Source of the DNA: an uncultured Paracoccaceae bacterium
GTDB taxonomy: Bacteria > Pseudomonadota > Alphaproteobacteria > Rhodobacterales > Rhodobacteraceae
NCBI GenBank assembly: GCA_937872465.1
Contig: CALMSR010000068.1
Span: 1 to 64,000 of the forward strand
Length of the DNA: 64,000 nt
Reading direction: 5' to 3'
The position numbers and the translations under genes are program-made. Shown here piece after piece: positions 8,277 through 17,108 of the stretch; position 1 is the first letter of the stretch, and each line of letters starts with the position of its first letter. Below the pieces are notes generated by a model, which ran no database searches, was not told the DNA's origin, and was given only the letters and a program-made list of their open reading frames with translations.

Positions 8277-9119
8277 ATGAAACTGCTGCGTTTCGGGCCG
8301 TCCGGCCATGAGCGCCCCGGCTTGATCGACGCCGGAGGCAAGATCCGCGACCTCTCGGGGCTGGTCGGGGACATCGGCGGCGAGGTGATCTCGGATGCCG
8401 GGATCGAGCGGTTGCGCGGCATCGATGCGCGGAACCTGCCGGAGGTCGATCCCTCGGTGCGGCTGGGGCCCTGCGTGGCGGGGACGAGCAAGTTCATCTG
8501 CATCGGCCTGAACTATTCCGATCATGCCGCGGAGACCGGCATGGCGGTGCCGAGCGAGCCGATCATCTTCATGAAGGCGAATTCGGCGATCTGCGGTCCC
8601 GACGACCCGATCATCATCCCGCGCGGCTCGGAGAAGACCGATTGGGAGGTCGAGCTCGGCGTGGTGATCGGGGCCCGGGCGAAATACGTCTCCGAGGCGG
8701 ATGCGATGCGCCATGTCGCGGGCTATTGCGTGGTCAACGACGTCTCCGAGCGGGCCTTCCAGGCCGAGCGCCAGGGGCAGTGGACCAAGGGCAAGTCCTG
8801 CGACAATTTCGGCCAGACCGGCCCCTGGCTGGTGACGCGCGACGAGATCGCCGATCCCCAGGCTTTGGGCATGTGGCTGACGGTCAATGGCGAGACGCGG
8901 CAGAAGGGCTCGACCGCGACCATGGTCTATGGGGTGGCGCATCTGGTGAGCTATCTCAGCCAGTTCATGTCGCTCCTGCCCGGCGACATCGTCTCGACCG
9001 GCACGCCGCCGGGCGTCGGCATGGGGATGAAGCCGCCGGTCTTCCTGAAGCCCGGCGACAAGGTCGCGCTCGGCATCGAGGGTCTGGGCGAGCAGAACCA
9101 GGTCTGCGTGACCGACTGA
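8277..9119 (+). CDS. Fumarylacetoacetate hydrolase-family protein, likely 2,4-diketo-3-deoxy-acid hydrolase
   Basis: A 280-residue cytosolic metal-dependent C-C hydrolase. The family core is clear: FICIGLNYSDHAAETG, then KANSAICGPDDPI, the metal-ligand region TDWEVELGVVIG, NDVSERAFQ and STGTPPGVGMG. Proteins with this exact architecture include ureidoglycolate-lyase-like proteins and the L-2,4-diketo-3-deoxyrhamnonate/fuconate hydrolases. The preceding dehydrogenase makes the latter more likely. The start has a good site, AGGGAGA, eight bases upstream. Substrate not proven. Confidence 0.8.
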   Translation: MKLLRFGPSGHERPGLIDAGGKIRDLSGLVGDIGGEVISDAGIERLRGIDARNLPEVDPSVRLGPCVAGTSKFICIGLNYSDHAAETGMAVPSEPIIFMKANSAICGPDDPIIIPRGSEKTDWEVELGVVIGARAKYVSEADAMRHVAGYCVVNDVSERAFQAERQGQWTKGKSCDNFGQTGPWLVTRDEIADPQALGMWLTVNGETRQKGSTATMVYGVAHLVSYLSQFMSLLPGDIVSTGTPPGVGMGMKPPVFLKPGDKVALGIEGLGEQNQVCVTD

Positions 9120-9224
9120 TCCCGGCGGACCTGCGGCGCGGCGTGACGCCGGGGCCTGGCCTGCACCGGGTTCGGCGTGTGCGGGGAGCGCCGCGGCGGT
9201 CGGCCCATGGGTTCCCGGTTCTGC

Positions 9225-9282
9225 AACAATCAATCGCGTGCCCGGTGGATTGTTCCCGGGAAGCGCAATGCGCAGATTGCGC
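9225..9282. promoter_or_regulatory. Two palindromes upstream of doxX
   Basis: AACAATC (9225-9231) is matched by GATTGTT (9248-9254), and GCGCAAT (9263-9269) by ATTGCGC (9276-9282) with a six-base spacer. Both lie 45-100 bases before the doxX start in the gap after the hydrolase gene. They look like operator sites for a dimeric regulator, possibly of LysR or similar type, but the regulator is unknown. Confidence 0.35.
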
Positions 9283-9325
9283 GTGTCGGCGTGCTCCAGC
9301 GCCTCCCACCGAAAGGAATGCGGCA

Positions 9326-9745
9326 ATGATCAACCTCTCCAGCCTGGCGGCCCTCGCGGGTCGCGTTCTTATCGCCCTCGTCTTCATCCCCGCAGGATTC
9401 GGCAAGTTCGGCGACATCGCCGGGACCATGGCCTATACCGCCTCGGGTGGCCTGCCGGGCGTGTTCGGTCTCGGGGCCGGGGCGCTGGAACTGCTCGGCG
9501 GCCTCGCCATCCTCCTGGGCTGGCAGACGCGCTGGGCGGCTCTCGGCCTCGCCGGCTTCGCGCTCTTGGCCGGTTATCTCTACCACTACGTTCCGGCCCA
9601 GGGTCTCGAGGGTTTCGACGCCGTGCTGCAGACCCTGATGTTCCAGAAGAACCTCGCCATCGCCGGCGGCCTGCTCGTCCTTGCCGGTCTCGGCGCCGGC
9701 GGGCTCTCGCTCGACGCCCGGCAGGGGCGGCTGGTCGCGGCCTGA
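9326..9745 (+). CDS. DoxX-family membrane protein
   Basis: A 139-residue inner-membrane protein with about four hydrophobic helices. The DoxX signature is seen in RVLIALVFIPAGFGK near the N-terminus, GALELLGGLAILLG in the second helix and MFQKNLAIAGG before the last. DoxX/DoxD-type proteins are linked to thiosulfate:quinone oxidation in archaea and to redox stress in bacteria, but most bacterial members are uncharacterised. The start is ATG 9326, preceded by GAAAGGAA. It stands apart from the upstream pair by 206 bases containing two palindromes, so it probably has its own promoter. Confidence 0.85.
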   Translation: MINLSSLAALAGRVLIALVFIPAGFGKFGDIAGTMAYTASGGLPGVFGLGAGALELLGGLAILLGWQTRWAALGLAGFALLAGYLYHYVPAQGLEGFDAVLQTLMFQKNLAIAGGLLVLAGLGAGGLSLDARQGRLVAA

Positions 9746-9830
9746 GCCCCGCTGCCGGAAGGCACCGCTGATCCCGGCCATCGCAGGGGAATTGCATCTG
9801 GCAGCGCGACCCGTTCAGGTCGGCTTCCGG

Positions 9831-9980
9831 GCGCGCCTGGTGCCGCCATCCGGCCGAGGCCAGGCACCGCCGGGAAGCGCCCGCCCCGGCCCGTCACGCC
9901 AACGGCGTGCCTCCGGCACGACGCGGGCGCTTCGCTCCCGCCCGGGCCGGGCGCTGCCCTCGTCTCATGGCGGGGCGGTC
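9831..9980 (+). repeat. Dispersed folded intergenic repeat, copy A
   Basis: A roughly 150-base element in the 335-base gap between the convergent doxX and MFS genes, and the main content of that gap. It shares with the copies near 32.9, 46.5 and 52.3 kb the blocks GCGCCCGCCCCG, GTCACGCC, GGCGTGCCTCCGGCACGACG and GGGCGCTGCCCTCGTCTC. These form nested hairpins. Similarity to copy B extends upstream to about 9800 (TGGCAGCGCG). Confidence 0.8.
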
Positions 9981-10080
9981 GTACCGGGAACGGATGGGCT
10001 CCAGACGCGATCACCCTGCCGACCATCGGCCCGTCCGTCTCGCGGTGGCTGCGTTTGGCGCGCAGTCCGGGGGGCGTGCT

Positions 10081-11307
10081 TCAGACTGTGCGGCGGCGGC
10101 TGAGCACGAGCCAGATCAGCGCGCTGCCCGCCAGCGCGAGCATCGGGATCATCGCGAGATTGACCGCCTTCCAGCCGGCCACCGCGTCGCCGCCGATGCA
10201 GTTCATCAGCCCGCCCGAGGCGAGCGAGGCGAGCCCGACCAGCCCGAAGACCGCGAAATCGTTCATGCCCTGCACCCTTCCGCGCTCCTCGGGCCGATGG
10301 GCGCCGGTCAGCATCGCCGTGGCGCCGATGAAGCCGAAGTTCCAGCCGAGCCCGAGCAGGACCAGGGCGACGAAGAAGTTCGTGAGCTCCACCCCGGCCA
10401 GCCCGACCAGGCCCGCGCAGGCGAGGATCACCAGCCCGGTCGCGATGATCCGCTCGGCGCCGAAGCGCGCGATCAGGTTGCCGGTGAAGAAGGAGGGCGC
10501 GAACATGGCCAGCACATGCGCGCTCACCACATTGGCCGCATCCGCGGTGCCGTATCCGCAGCCGACGATGGCCAGCGGCGTCGAGGTCATCACCAGGTTC
10601 ATCAGCGCATAGGAGACCATGCCGCAGAGCATCGCCACGCCGATGCGGGGGTCGCGCATCAGATCCCAGTGGCTGCGCGCCCGCGGCCCGTCGGCGGCCG
10701 GCGGCGCGGGGCGCGGGCTGTCGAGGAACCAGAAGACGCCGGCGCCGAGGAGGTTGAGCGCCACCACCGCGAGATAGGCGCCGGCGAAGGGGATCGGCGC
10801 CAGGGCGTCGGCGGTGAGCTTCACCATCTGCGGCCCCACGATCGCCGAGGCGAGGCCGGCGGCCATGACCCAGGAGATCGCCTTGGGCCGGTAGCCCTCG
10901 CTGGCGCCGTCGGTGGCGGCGAAGCGGTAGAAGCCCTGGGCCGACATGTAGAGGCCCGAGAGCGCCGAGCCGGCGAGGAAGAGCGCGAAGGAGCCGACGA
11001 TCAGCGCCCAGGCGCAGAGCGCGCCGCCGAGCGCGCCGCCCGCCGCCCCGACCAGGAAGCCGGCGGTGCGGCCGCGCTTCTGCATCAGGTTCGACAGGAT
11101 CGGGGCGGAGAGCATCGAGCCGAAGACGATCAGCGAGATCGGCAGGGTCGCGAGGCATCCGATCGGCGAGAGCATCTGCCCCGCCAGCCCGCCGAGGATG
11201 AAGGAGACCGGCATCTGGCTGCCGAGGATCACCTGCGCCGCCACCAGCACGCGCAGGTTGCGCCGCGCGCGGATGTCGGGGTCGATGTGGGGCGCGGCGA
11301 CGGACAT
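10081..11307 (-). CDS. Major facilitator superfamily transporter
   Basis: A 408-residue inner-membrane carrier with about twelve hydrophobic helices in two halves separated by a hydrophilic stretch (residues about 190-215, rich in proline and alanine). The loop between helices 2 and 3 (MQKRGRTAGFLVGAA) is a weak version of the MFS loop motif, and the matching loop in the second half reads RFGAERI. The C-terminal RRR and short tail are cytosolic. No substrate can be read from the sequence. It is convergent with doxX and divergent from the DNA glycosylase gene 88 bases away. Confidence 0.85.
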   Translation of the reverse strand: MSVAAPHIDPDIRARRNLRVLVAAQVILGSQMPVSFILGGLAGQMLSPIGCLATLPISLIVFGSMLSAPILSNLMQKRGRTAGFLVGAAGGALGGALCAWALIVGSFALFLAGSALSGLYMSAQGFYRFAATDGASEGYRPKAISWVMAAGLASAIVGPQMVKLTADALAPIPFAGAYLAVVALNLLGAGVFWFLDSPRPAPPAADGPRARSHWDLMRDPRIGVAMLCGMVSYALMNLVMTSTPLAIVGCGYGTADAANVVSAHVLAMFAPSFFTGNLIARFGAERIIATGLVILACAGLVGLAGVELTNFFVALVLLGLGWNFGFIGATAMLTGAHRPEERGRVQGMNDFAVFGLVGLASLASGGLMNCIGGDAVAGWKAVNLAMIPMLALAGSALIWLVLSRRRTV

Positions 11308-11395
11308 GGCGCGCTTCTATCCGGCCCGCCGGGCGGTTCCAAGCGGCGTTTCGGGGACTGTTCGCGGCGCCGCGCGCCGTGCTAGAGGCGCTGCC

Positions 11396-12028
11396 ATGGT
11401 CGGGCGCATCATCGAGACGGCGGAGGACGTGGCGGAGGGGGCCGCATGGCTGGCCGGCGCCGAGCCGCGCTTCGCCGAGGCGCTCGTCCTCACCGGGCCG
11501 CTGCCGCTGCGCCGCCGCCCGGACGGTTTCGCGACGCTGCTCTCGGCCATCGTCAGCCAGCAGGTCTCCACCGCCGCGGCGACGGCGATCTGGGGGCGGG
11601 TGGAGGCGCTCGGCGCGCATCACGCGCCCGCGGCACTCGCCGCCGCCAGCGACGAGGCGCTGCGCGGCTGCGGCCTGTCGCGCCAGAAGATCGCCTATGC
11701 CCGCGCCATCGCCGAGAGCGGGATCGATTTCGAGGCCCTGCGCGCGATGCCCGATGCCGAACTCGTCGCGGAGCTGACCCGCATCAAGGGCGTGGGCGTC
11801 TGGACGGCGGAGATCTACGCGATGTTCTCGCTGGGCCGGGCGGATGTCTTCGCCCCGGGCGACCTGGCTTTGCGCGACGCCGCGCATCGGCTCTTCGAGC
11901 TCGACGCCCGCCCGAGCGAGAAGGCGCTGCGCGAGATGGCGCTCGACTGGTCGCCCTGGCGCGCGGTGGCGGCGCGGCTGCTCTGGTCCTATTACCGCGT
12001 CGTCAACCGGCGCGAGGGGGTTCGCTAG
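11396..12028 (+). CDS. DNA-3-methyladenine glycosylase II-like (AlkA/HhH-GPD)
   Basis: Base-excision repair enzyme of 210 residues that removes alkylated purines. The helix-hairpin-helix motif is LTRIKGVGVWTAEIY, followed 18 residues later by the catalytic aspartate region FAPGDLALRDA. SAIVSQQVSTAAA matches the first conserved helix of the HhH-GPD fold. It lacks the N-terminal domain of E. coli AlkA, as many short alphaproteobacterial homologues do. The start is ATG 11396; a longer open frame upstream runs against the MFS gene and is not used. Its stop abuts that of the convergent cobM. Confidence 0.88.
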   Translation: MVGRIIETAEDVAEGAAWLAGAEPRFAEALVLTGPLPLRRRPDGFATLLSAIVSQQVSTAAATAIWGRVEALGAHHAPAALAAASDEALRGCGLSRQKIAYARAIAESGIDFEALRAMPDAELVAELTRIKGVGVWTAEIYAMFSLGRADVFAPGDLALRDAAHRLFELDARPSEKALREMALDWSPWRAVAARLLWSYYRVVNRREGVR

Positions 12029-12793
12029 CTAGGCGCGGCGCCTGGGGCGCAGGACGTGGACATGGGCCGCGTCGTAGAGCGCGCTGTCGGGGAAATGCGC
12101 GGGGGCGAGGGCGCGTCCCACGAAGATCAGCGCGGTGCGGGTGATCTTCGCGGCGCGCACCCTGTCGCGGATGTCCGAAAGCGTGCCGCGCAGGATCAGC
12201 TGGTCGGGCCAGCCCACGCGATAGGCGACCACCACCGGGCAATCGGCGCCGTAGAGGGGCGAGAGGCGCCGCTCCACCTCGAGCAGGTTGCGCACCGAGA
12301 GATGGATGGCGAGCGTCGCGCCGCTGCGGCCCAGGGTTTCGAGATCCTCGCCTTCCGGCATCGCGGAGGATTTCATCGCGGTGCGGGTCAGGATCACCGT
12401 CTGCGAGACCTCGGGGATGGTCAGCTCCTGCCCGAGGGCCGCGGCCGCCGCGGCGAAGGCCGGGACGCCGGGCACGATGGCATAGGGAATGCCGAGCTCC
12501 GCCAGGCGCCGGATCTGCTCGGCGATGGCGCCGTAGAGCGAGGGGTCGCCGGAATGCACGCGGGCCACGTCCTGACCGGCCGCATGCGCCGCGGCGATCT
12601 CGTCGACGATCTCGTCGAGCGTCAGGGGCGCGGTATCGCGCACCCGTGCGCCGGCGGGCGCGCAGGCGACGATCGCCGCGGGCACCAGCGAGCCGGCGTA
12701 GAGGCAGACCGGGCAGGTCTCGATCAGCCGCCGGCCCTTGACGGTGATCAGATCGGGATCGCCGGGACCGGCGCCGATGAAATGCACGGTCAT
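12029..12793 (-). CDS. cobM: Precorrin-4 C11-methyltransferase (CobM/CbiF)
   Basis: SAM-dependent methyltransferase of 254 residues acting in corrin ring synthesis for vitamin B12. The uroporphyrin-methyltransferase fold is recognised from VHFIGAGPGDPDLITVKG at the N-terminus, VARVHSGDPSLYGA and the central YAIVPGVPAF. It is the last gene of a six-gene minus-strand operon and its ATG overlaps the stop of the preceding cbiG/cobJ gene by four bases. The protein ends with a basic RPRRRA tail. Whether the substrate carries cobalt (CbiF) or not (CobM) depends on the pathway version discussed in the findings. Confidence 0.94.
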   Translation of the reverse strand: MTVHFIGAGPGDPDLITVKGRRLIETCPVCLYAGSLVPAAIVACAPAGARVRDTAPLTLDEIVDEIAAAHAAGQDVARVHSGDPSLYGAIAEQIRRLAELGIPYAIVPGVPAFAAAAAALGQELTIPEVSQTVILTRTAMKSSAMPEGEDLETLGRSGATLAIHLSVRNLLEVERRLSPLYGADCPVVVAYRVGWPDQLILRGTLSDIRDRVRAAKITRTALIFVGRALAPAHFPDSALYDAAHVHVLRPRRRA

Positions 12794-14595
12794 GCGGGCA
12801 CCTCGATGCGTCCGGCCGCGTAGCCGCGCGGCGTGAAGAGCCATTGCCCGCCGGCCCCGGCGGCGCCGTCGCCGCTGGGGAAGGCGCGGGTCGCCGAGCT
12901 CCCCACCAGCACCAGCGTCAGCATGTCGACCTCCTCGGTGCGGAGCGTCGCCAGCGTGCGGACGCGCAGGGTCTCGTCGGCGCGGCCGAGGTTGCTTGCG
13001 AGCAGCACCGGCGTGTCGGCGGCGCGATGGTCGAGCAGGATCTCGCGGGCGGCATCGAGCAGGACGCGCCGGCGCTGCGAGACGGGATTGTAGAAGGCGA
13101 TCACGAAATCGCCCGCCGCCGCCGCGCGGATCCGCGCGAGGATGGTCTCGCGGGGGGTGAGCAGGTCGGAGAGCGATATGGCGCAGAAGTCGTGGCCCAA
13201 GAGCGCGCCGGCCCGCGCCGAGGCGGCCTGGAGCGCGGAGATGCCGGGGGCGTGCAGGACCTCGACCCGCCGCGCCGCCGCGGAGACGCCGCCTTCCTCG
13301 GGCGGCAGGGCGAGCAGTTCCATCACCAGCGCGCCCATGGCGTAGATGCCGCCATCGCCCGAGGAGATCAGCGCCACGGACCGGCCCGCGCCCGCGCTCT
13401 CGAGCGCGTAGCGGCAGCGATCCGCCTCGGCGCCGAGCGGGAAATCCCGGCGCCGGCCGGCGGCGATGGGGCCGAGCAGGTCGAGATAGAGCCCGTAGCC
13501 GACCAGCTCGTCGGCCTCCGCGATCAGGCGAGAGGCTTCGGGGGTGCGCCAGTCCGGCCTTCCGGGGCCGATGCCGACCACGGCGAGCCGTCCGCGCGGG
13601 CGGCCGGGCTCCGGCCCCGTGCCGAGGGTGGCGAGCGCGCAGGTCGCATTGGCGGATTTCCGTTTGGCCAGCACCAGGGCGCCGTCCGGGCCGGCGGCGG
13701 CCAGCGCCGCGGCTTCGCTGACGCCGTGGCAGCCGATCTCGGCGAAGACCACTTCGGAGGGATCGGCGAGCCGGGGGGTCTCGGCCTCCAGGCGCTCGGG
13801 CGAGAAGAACCGCGCCGGCACGCCGAGGTTCCCGGCGAGCGCATGGACCGCCGCCTCGTCGGCCTTGAGCTCGACGGACCAGATCCCGGCGACCTCGAAG
13901 ACGGATCGGCCCGCCTCGGCGAGCGAGCGTTGCACCAGCCCGATCAGCTCGCCCGGATCGCAGCCGCGCACGCAGCCGACGCCGAGTGCGAGCGTTTGCC
14001 GGCGCCAGACCAGCGCCGGGCCGTCCTCGAGCCGAAGTACGACCGGCGCGTCGCCCACCGGTGCCGGTCGGGCCGTGATCCCTTCGCGGCCGAGGAGCGG
14101 TGCGAGCCACGGCGCCTCGCCCGAGAGCGAGGCGGGGGCGCCGCGAATGAGGGCGGCCATGACGGGCTTGGCGTGCTCGGGGTTCTCCAGGCGCCAGCCG
14201 GGCGGCGGGGCGTCGAGGGCGACCCCGAGCGCGAGATCGCCGGCGGTGGTGATGGCGGGCAGGGATGCGAGCGCCTGCGCGATCCGGCGCGCCAGGTCGT
14301 TGGCGCCGTGATGCCCGCCGAGCAGCGGCACCACCGCCGATCCGTCCTCGGCCACGGCGAGGACCGGGGGCTCGTCGGCCTTGCTGGCGAGCACCGGTGC
14401 GAGGCTGCGGATCAGGATGCCGGCGGCGCAGAGGCCGATGACCGGATGCCCGGCGAGAAAGAGGCCGCGCAGATGCGCCCCGGTCTCGGTGAAGTCGCGG
14501 CCGCGCGCGTGCAGGCGGGCCTCGACCGCCGCGGCGATGCGGTCGGCGAGCGCGTCCGAAGGGTCCAGCGTGACGACGACGGGCTCAGGTCGCAT
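12790..14595 (-). CDS. Fused CbiG (cobalt-precorrin-5A hydrolase) and CobJ/CbiH (C17-methyltransferase)
   Basis: A 601-residue bifunctional corrin enzyme. Residues about 1-325 are CbiG-like: GLCAAGILIRSLAP and LLGGHHGANDLAR of the N-terminal domain, then the CobE/CbiG C-terminal domain with LALGVGCVRGCDP and AEIGCHGVSEAAAL. Residues about 336-601 are the C17-methyltransferase, beginning LAVVGIGPG and containing ALISSGDGGIYAMG and a DFVIAFYNPVS stretch. CbiG opens the lactone ring and releases acetaldehyde in the cobalt-early route; CobJ/CbiH contracts the ring. I start at ATG 14595, overlapping cobI by 11 bases; an in-frame extension to 14652 lies inside cobI. Confidence 0.9.
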   Translation of the reverse strand: MRPEPVVVTLDPSDALADRIAAAVEARLHARGRDFTETGAHLRGLFLAGHPVIGLCAAGILIRSLAPVLASKADEPPVLAVAEDGSAVVPLLGGHHGANDLARRIAQALASLPAITTAGDLALGVALDAPPPGWRLENPEHAKPVMAALIRGAPASLSGEAPWLAPLLGREGITARPAPVGDAPVVLRLEDGPALVWRRQTLALGVGCVRGCDPGELIGLVQRSLAEAGRSVFEVAGIWSVELKADEAAVHALAGNLGVPARFFSPERLEAETPRLADPSEVVFAEIGCHGVSEAAALAAAGPDGALVLAKRKSANATCALATLGTGPEPGRPRGRLAVVGIGPGRPDWRTPEASRLIAEADELVGYGLYLDLLGPIAAGRRRDFPLGAEADRCRYALESAGAGRSVALISSGDGGIYAMGALVMELLALPPEEGGVSAAARRVEVLHAPGISALQAASARAGALLGHDFCAISLSDLLTPRETILARIRAAAAGDFVIAFYNPVSQRRRVLLDAAREILLDHRAADTPVLLASNLGRADETLRVRTLATLRTEEVDMLTLVLVGSSATRAFPSGDGAAGAGGQWLFTPRGYAAGRIEVPA

Positions 14596-15286
14596 GGGGA
14601 TCGCTTCCGGGAATGAGCAGCATGGAGAAATAGGGCGCGATCTCGGGGGCATCGGCTAGCGCCAGCACCTCCTGCTGCGGCAGGCTGGCGTGGCGCACGT
14701 AGAGCGTCCGGGCGCTCAGGCCGAGCTCGTCGAGCAGTCGCCGCAGCCGCGGCAGGTGGCGGCCGAGCTTGATCACGATCGCCGCATCCGTCCGCGCCAG
14801 GCGCGCGCGAAGCTCGGTATCGGGCAGTGGCGCCGGCAGGATGGTCAGGGCTTCGTTGCGGGCGCAGAGCGGTCGGGCGGCGGCGGCGGTGCAGGCCGAG
14901 GGCGACGAGACGCCGGGAACGATCTCCACCGGGAAGCGGCCGGCGAGGCGGGCGTGCAGATACATGAACGAGCCGTAGAAGAACGGGTCGCCTTCGCAGA
15001 GCACCACCACGTCGCGGCCGGCCGCGAGATGGGTCTCGATGCGCGAAGCGGCGGCGTCGTAGATCTCCTGCGCCGGGAAGCGGGCGGTGCGCATCGGAAT
15101 GACGATCGGGATCTCCTCGGCCCCGGGCGAAATGGCGCCGGCGGCGATGGCGCGCGCGAAGCTCTCGCCGCTGTCGGGGGCCGGATAGGCGACGACCGGC
15201 GCGCGGGCGATCAGGCGATGCGCCTTGAGCGTCATCAGTTCAGGGTCTCCGGGCCCGACGCCGATGCCGTAGAGCCTGCCGGTCAT
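14585..15286 (-). CDS. cobI: Precorrin-2 C20-methyltransferase (CobI/CbiL)
   Basis: SAM-dependent methyltransferase of 233 residues that converts precorrin-2 (or its cobalt form) to precorrin-3. Diagnostic stretches are GIGVGPGDPELMTLKA at the N-terminus, VVLCEGDPFFYGSFMY, and VEIVPGVSSPSAC. It starts with an ATG overlapping the cobL stop by four bases. It sits between cobL and the cbiG/cobJ fusion, consistent with translational coupling along the whole corrin operon. Confidence 0.94.
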   Translation of the reverse strand: MTGRLYGIGVGPGDPELMTLKAHRLIARAPVVAYPAPDSGESFARAIAAGAISPGAEEIPIVIPMRTARFPAQEIYDAAASRIETHLAAGRDVVVLCEGDPFFYGSFMYLHARLAGRFPVEIVPGVSSPSACTAAAARPLCARNEALTILPAPLPDTELRARLARTDAAIVIKLGRHLPRLRRLLDELGLSARTLYVRHASLPQQEVLALADAPEIAPYFSMLLIPGSDPHAT

Positions 15287-16476
15287 GGCTCGAAGCTCCA
15301 TTGCGTCACCGGCATGGCCGGCCGCCAGCCGCGGAACCGGCCCACGGGCTCGGCACGGCTGACGGCGATGCGGGTCAGGTCGCCGCCGTGCTCGGCCTGC
15401 ATCTCGGCGAGCAGCGCCTCGGATTCGAGCGTCACCGCATTGGCGACCAGCCGCCCGAAGGGCCGCAGCGCGCGCAGGCAGGCGGCGACCGTCTCCCGGT
15501 CGAGCCCGCCGCCGATGAAGACCGCATCCGGGGGCGGCATGCCGGAAAGCGCCTGCGGTGCGGTGCCGTCGATCAGGGCGAGGCGCGGGGCGCCGAGGCG
15601 GGTGGCGTTGCGCGCCGCCATGGCGCGGCGGGCGGGGTCGGGCTCCATGCCGATGGCGCGCGCATCGCGGGCGGCGCGCATCCATTCGATGCCGACCGAG
15701 CCGCAGCCGGCGCCGATGTCCCAGAGCAGCGCGCCGCGCCGGGGCGCCAGCCGGGCGAGGGTGATCATGCGCACCTCGCGCTTGGTCATCTTGCCGTCGT
15801 GCTGGAAGGCGCTGTCCGGCAGGCCGGTCCGCGGCAGCGGCCGGGTTCCGGGGTCGGCGCGGCAGTCGATGCAGATGGTGTTGAGATCGCCGGCGGTGCC
15901 GGTCCAGTCGCGCGCCGTCCCGTCCTGCCGCGCCTCGTCGGGGCCGCCCATGGCCTCGAGCACCGTCATGGCGCTGCCGGCGAAGCCGTTGACCCTCAGC
16001 AGTTCCGCGAGCTCGGCCGGCGTTCCGCCGTCCCGGGCGAGGATGACGAGCCGCGCCCGATCGGCGAGGAACGGCAGCACCACCTCGGCCGGACGGCCAT
16101 GCACCGTGAGCGTCGCGACATCGGCGAGGCTCCAGCGCATCCGGGCGCAGGCGAGCTGGAAGGCCGAGAGATGCGGGTGGAAGGTCACTTCCCCGGCCGC
16201 GAACATCGCGGCTATTCGCGCGCCGGCCGAGTACCAGAGCGGATCGCCGGTGACGAGCACCGCCACCCGGCGGCCGCGCAGGCCGCGGATCTCCTCGACC
16301 ATGGCGCGGAAGGGGCTCGGCCAGTGGATGCGTTCGGCCGCGAGATGCGGCGCGCAGGCGTGGTGGCGATCGCCGCCGATCACCACTTCGGCGGCTTCGA
16401 GCACGGCGCGCGAGGCGGGGGCGAGCCCGTCCCAGCCATCGGCGCCGATGCCGACCACGTCGAGCCAGGCGGTCAC
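15283..16476 (-). CDS. cobL: Precorrin-6Y C5,15-methyltransferase, decarboxylating (CobL/CbiE-CbiT)
   Basis: A 397-residue two-domain enzyme. Residues about 1-200 are the CbiE-type methyltransferase (WLDVVGIGADGWDGL, LVTGDPLWYS). Residues about 215-397 are the CbiT-type Rossmann methyltransferase with the SAM loop LWDIGAGCGSVGIEW; CbiT also decarboxylates the C12 acetate. The normal linker motif DSAFQHDGKMTKREVR is present. The start is a GTG that overlaps the cobH stop (GTGA); no in-frame ATG gives a proper N-terminus. Confidence 0.94.
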   Translation of the reverse strand: MTAWLDVVGIGADGWDGLAPASRAVLEAAEVVIGGDRHHACAPHLAAERIHWPSPFRAMVEEIRGLRGRRVAVLVTGDPLWYSAGARIAAMFAAGEVTFHPHLSAFQLACARMRWSLADVATLTVHGRPAEVVLPFLADRARLVILARDGGTPAELAELLRVNGFAGSAMTVLEAMGGPDEARQDGTARDWTGTAGDLNTICIDCRADPGTRPLPRTGLPDSAFQHDGKMTKREVRMITLARLAPRRGALLWDIGAGCGSVGIEWMRAARDARAIGMEPDPARRAMAARNATRLGAPRLALIDGTAPQALSGMPPPDAVFIGGGLDRETVAACLRALRPFGRLVANAVTLESEALLAEMQAEHGGDLTRIAVSRAEPVGRFRGWRPAMPVTQWSFEP

Positions 16477-17108
16477 GGGGAGGCGCGCCCGAGGCCAAGC
16501 GCCAGCGCGTTCACCGCGGCGGAGGCCATGGCGGAGCCGCCGCGCCGGCCGCGGAGCGTCACGAAGGCTGTCCCGCGCGGGTCGGTCGCGAGTTCGGCCT
16601 TGCTTTCCACGGCCCCGACGAAGCCCACGGGAAAGCCGAGGATCACCGCCGGCCGCGGCCAGCCGGAATCGAGCCCCTCCAGCAGCCGGAAGAGCGCGGT
16701 GGGGGCGTTGCCGATGGCGACCACGGCCCCGTCGAGGCGGCCGCGCCAGAGCTCGACGGCGGCGGCGGATCGGGTGGTGCCCTCGGCCCTGGCGCGGCGC
16801 GCCACGTCGGGATCGTTCAGGGTCACGAGGATGTCGTTGGCCGCCGGGAGCGCGCGTCGGATCACGCCCGACGCGACCATGGCGCAGTCGCAGAGGATCG
16901 GCGCGCCGGCCTCGAGCGCGGCGCGGCCCGCCGCGACGCAATCGGCCGAGAAGGCGAGGTCTTGGGCGAGATCGGTCATGCCGGAGGCATGGATGACGCG
17001 CACGGCGAGCTCGGCGACATCGGGGGGCATGGCCCGGAGGTCGGCCTCGCGGCGCACGGTCTCGAAGCTCGATGCGTAGATCCGCTCGGGGTCGCGCTCG
17101 TAGATCAT
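16473..17108 (-). CDS. cobH: Precorrin-8X methylmutase (CobH/CbiC)
   Basis: A 211-residue enzyme that moves the C11 methyl group to C12, forming hydrogenobyrinic acid (or the cobalt form). Family landmarks: the N-terminal IYERDPERIYASSFETVR, VRVIHASGM with the catalytic histidine, and GFPVGFVGAVESK followed by the GRRGGSAMA stretch near the C-terminus. It starts on an ATG overlapping the cbiX stop by four bases and is followed by cobL with the same overlap. Confidence 0.95.
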   Translation of the reverse strand: MIYERDPERIYASSFETVRREADLRAMPPDVAELAVRVIHASGMTDLAQDLAFSADCVAAGRAALEAGAPILCDCAMVASGVIRRALPAANDILVTLNDPDVARRARAEGTTRSAAAVELWRGRLDGAVVAIGNAPTALFRLLEGLDSGWPRPAVILGFPVGFVGAVESKAELATDPRGTAFVTLRGRRGGSAMASAAVNALALGLGRASP

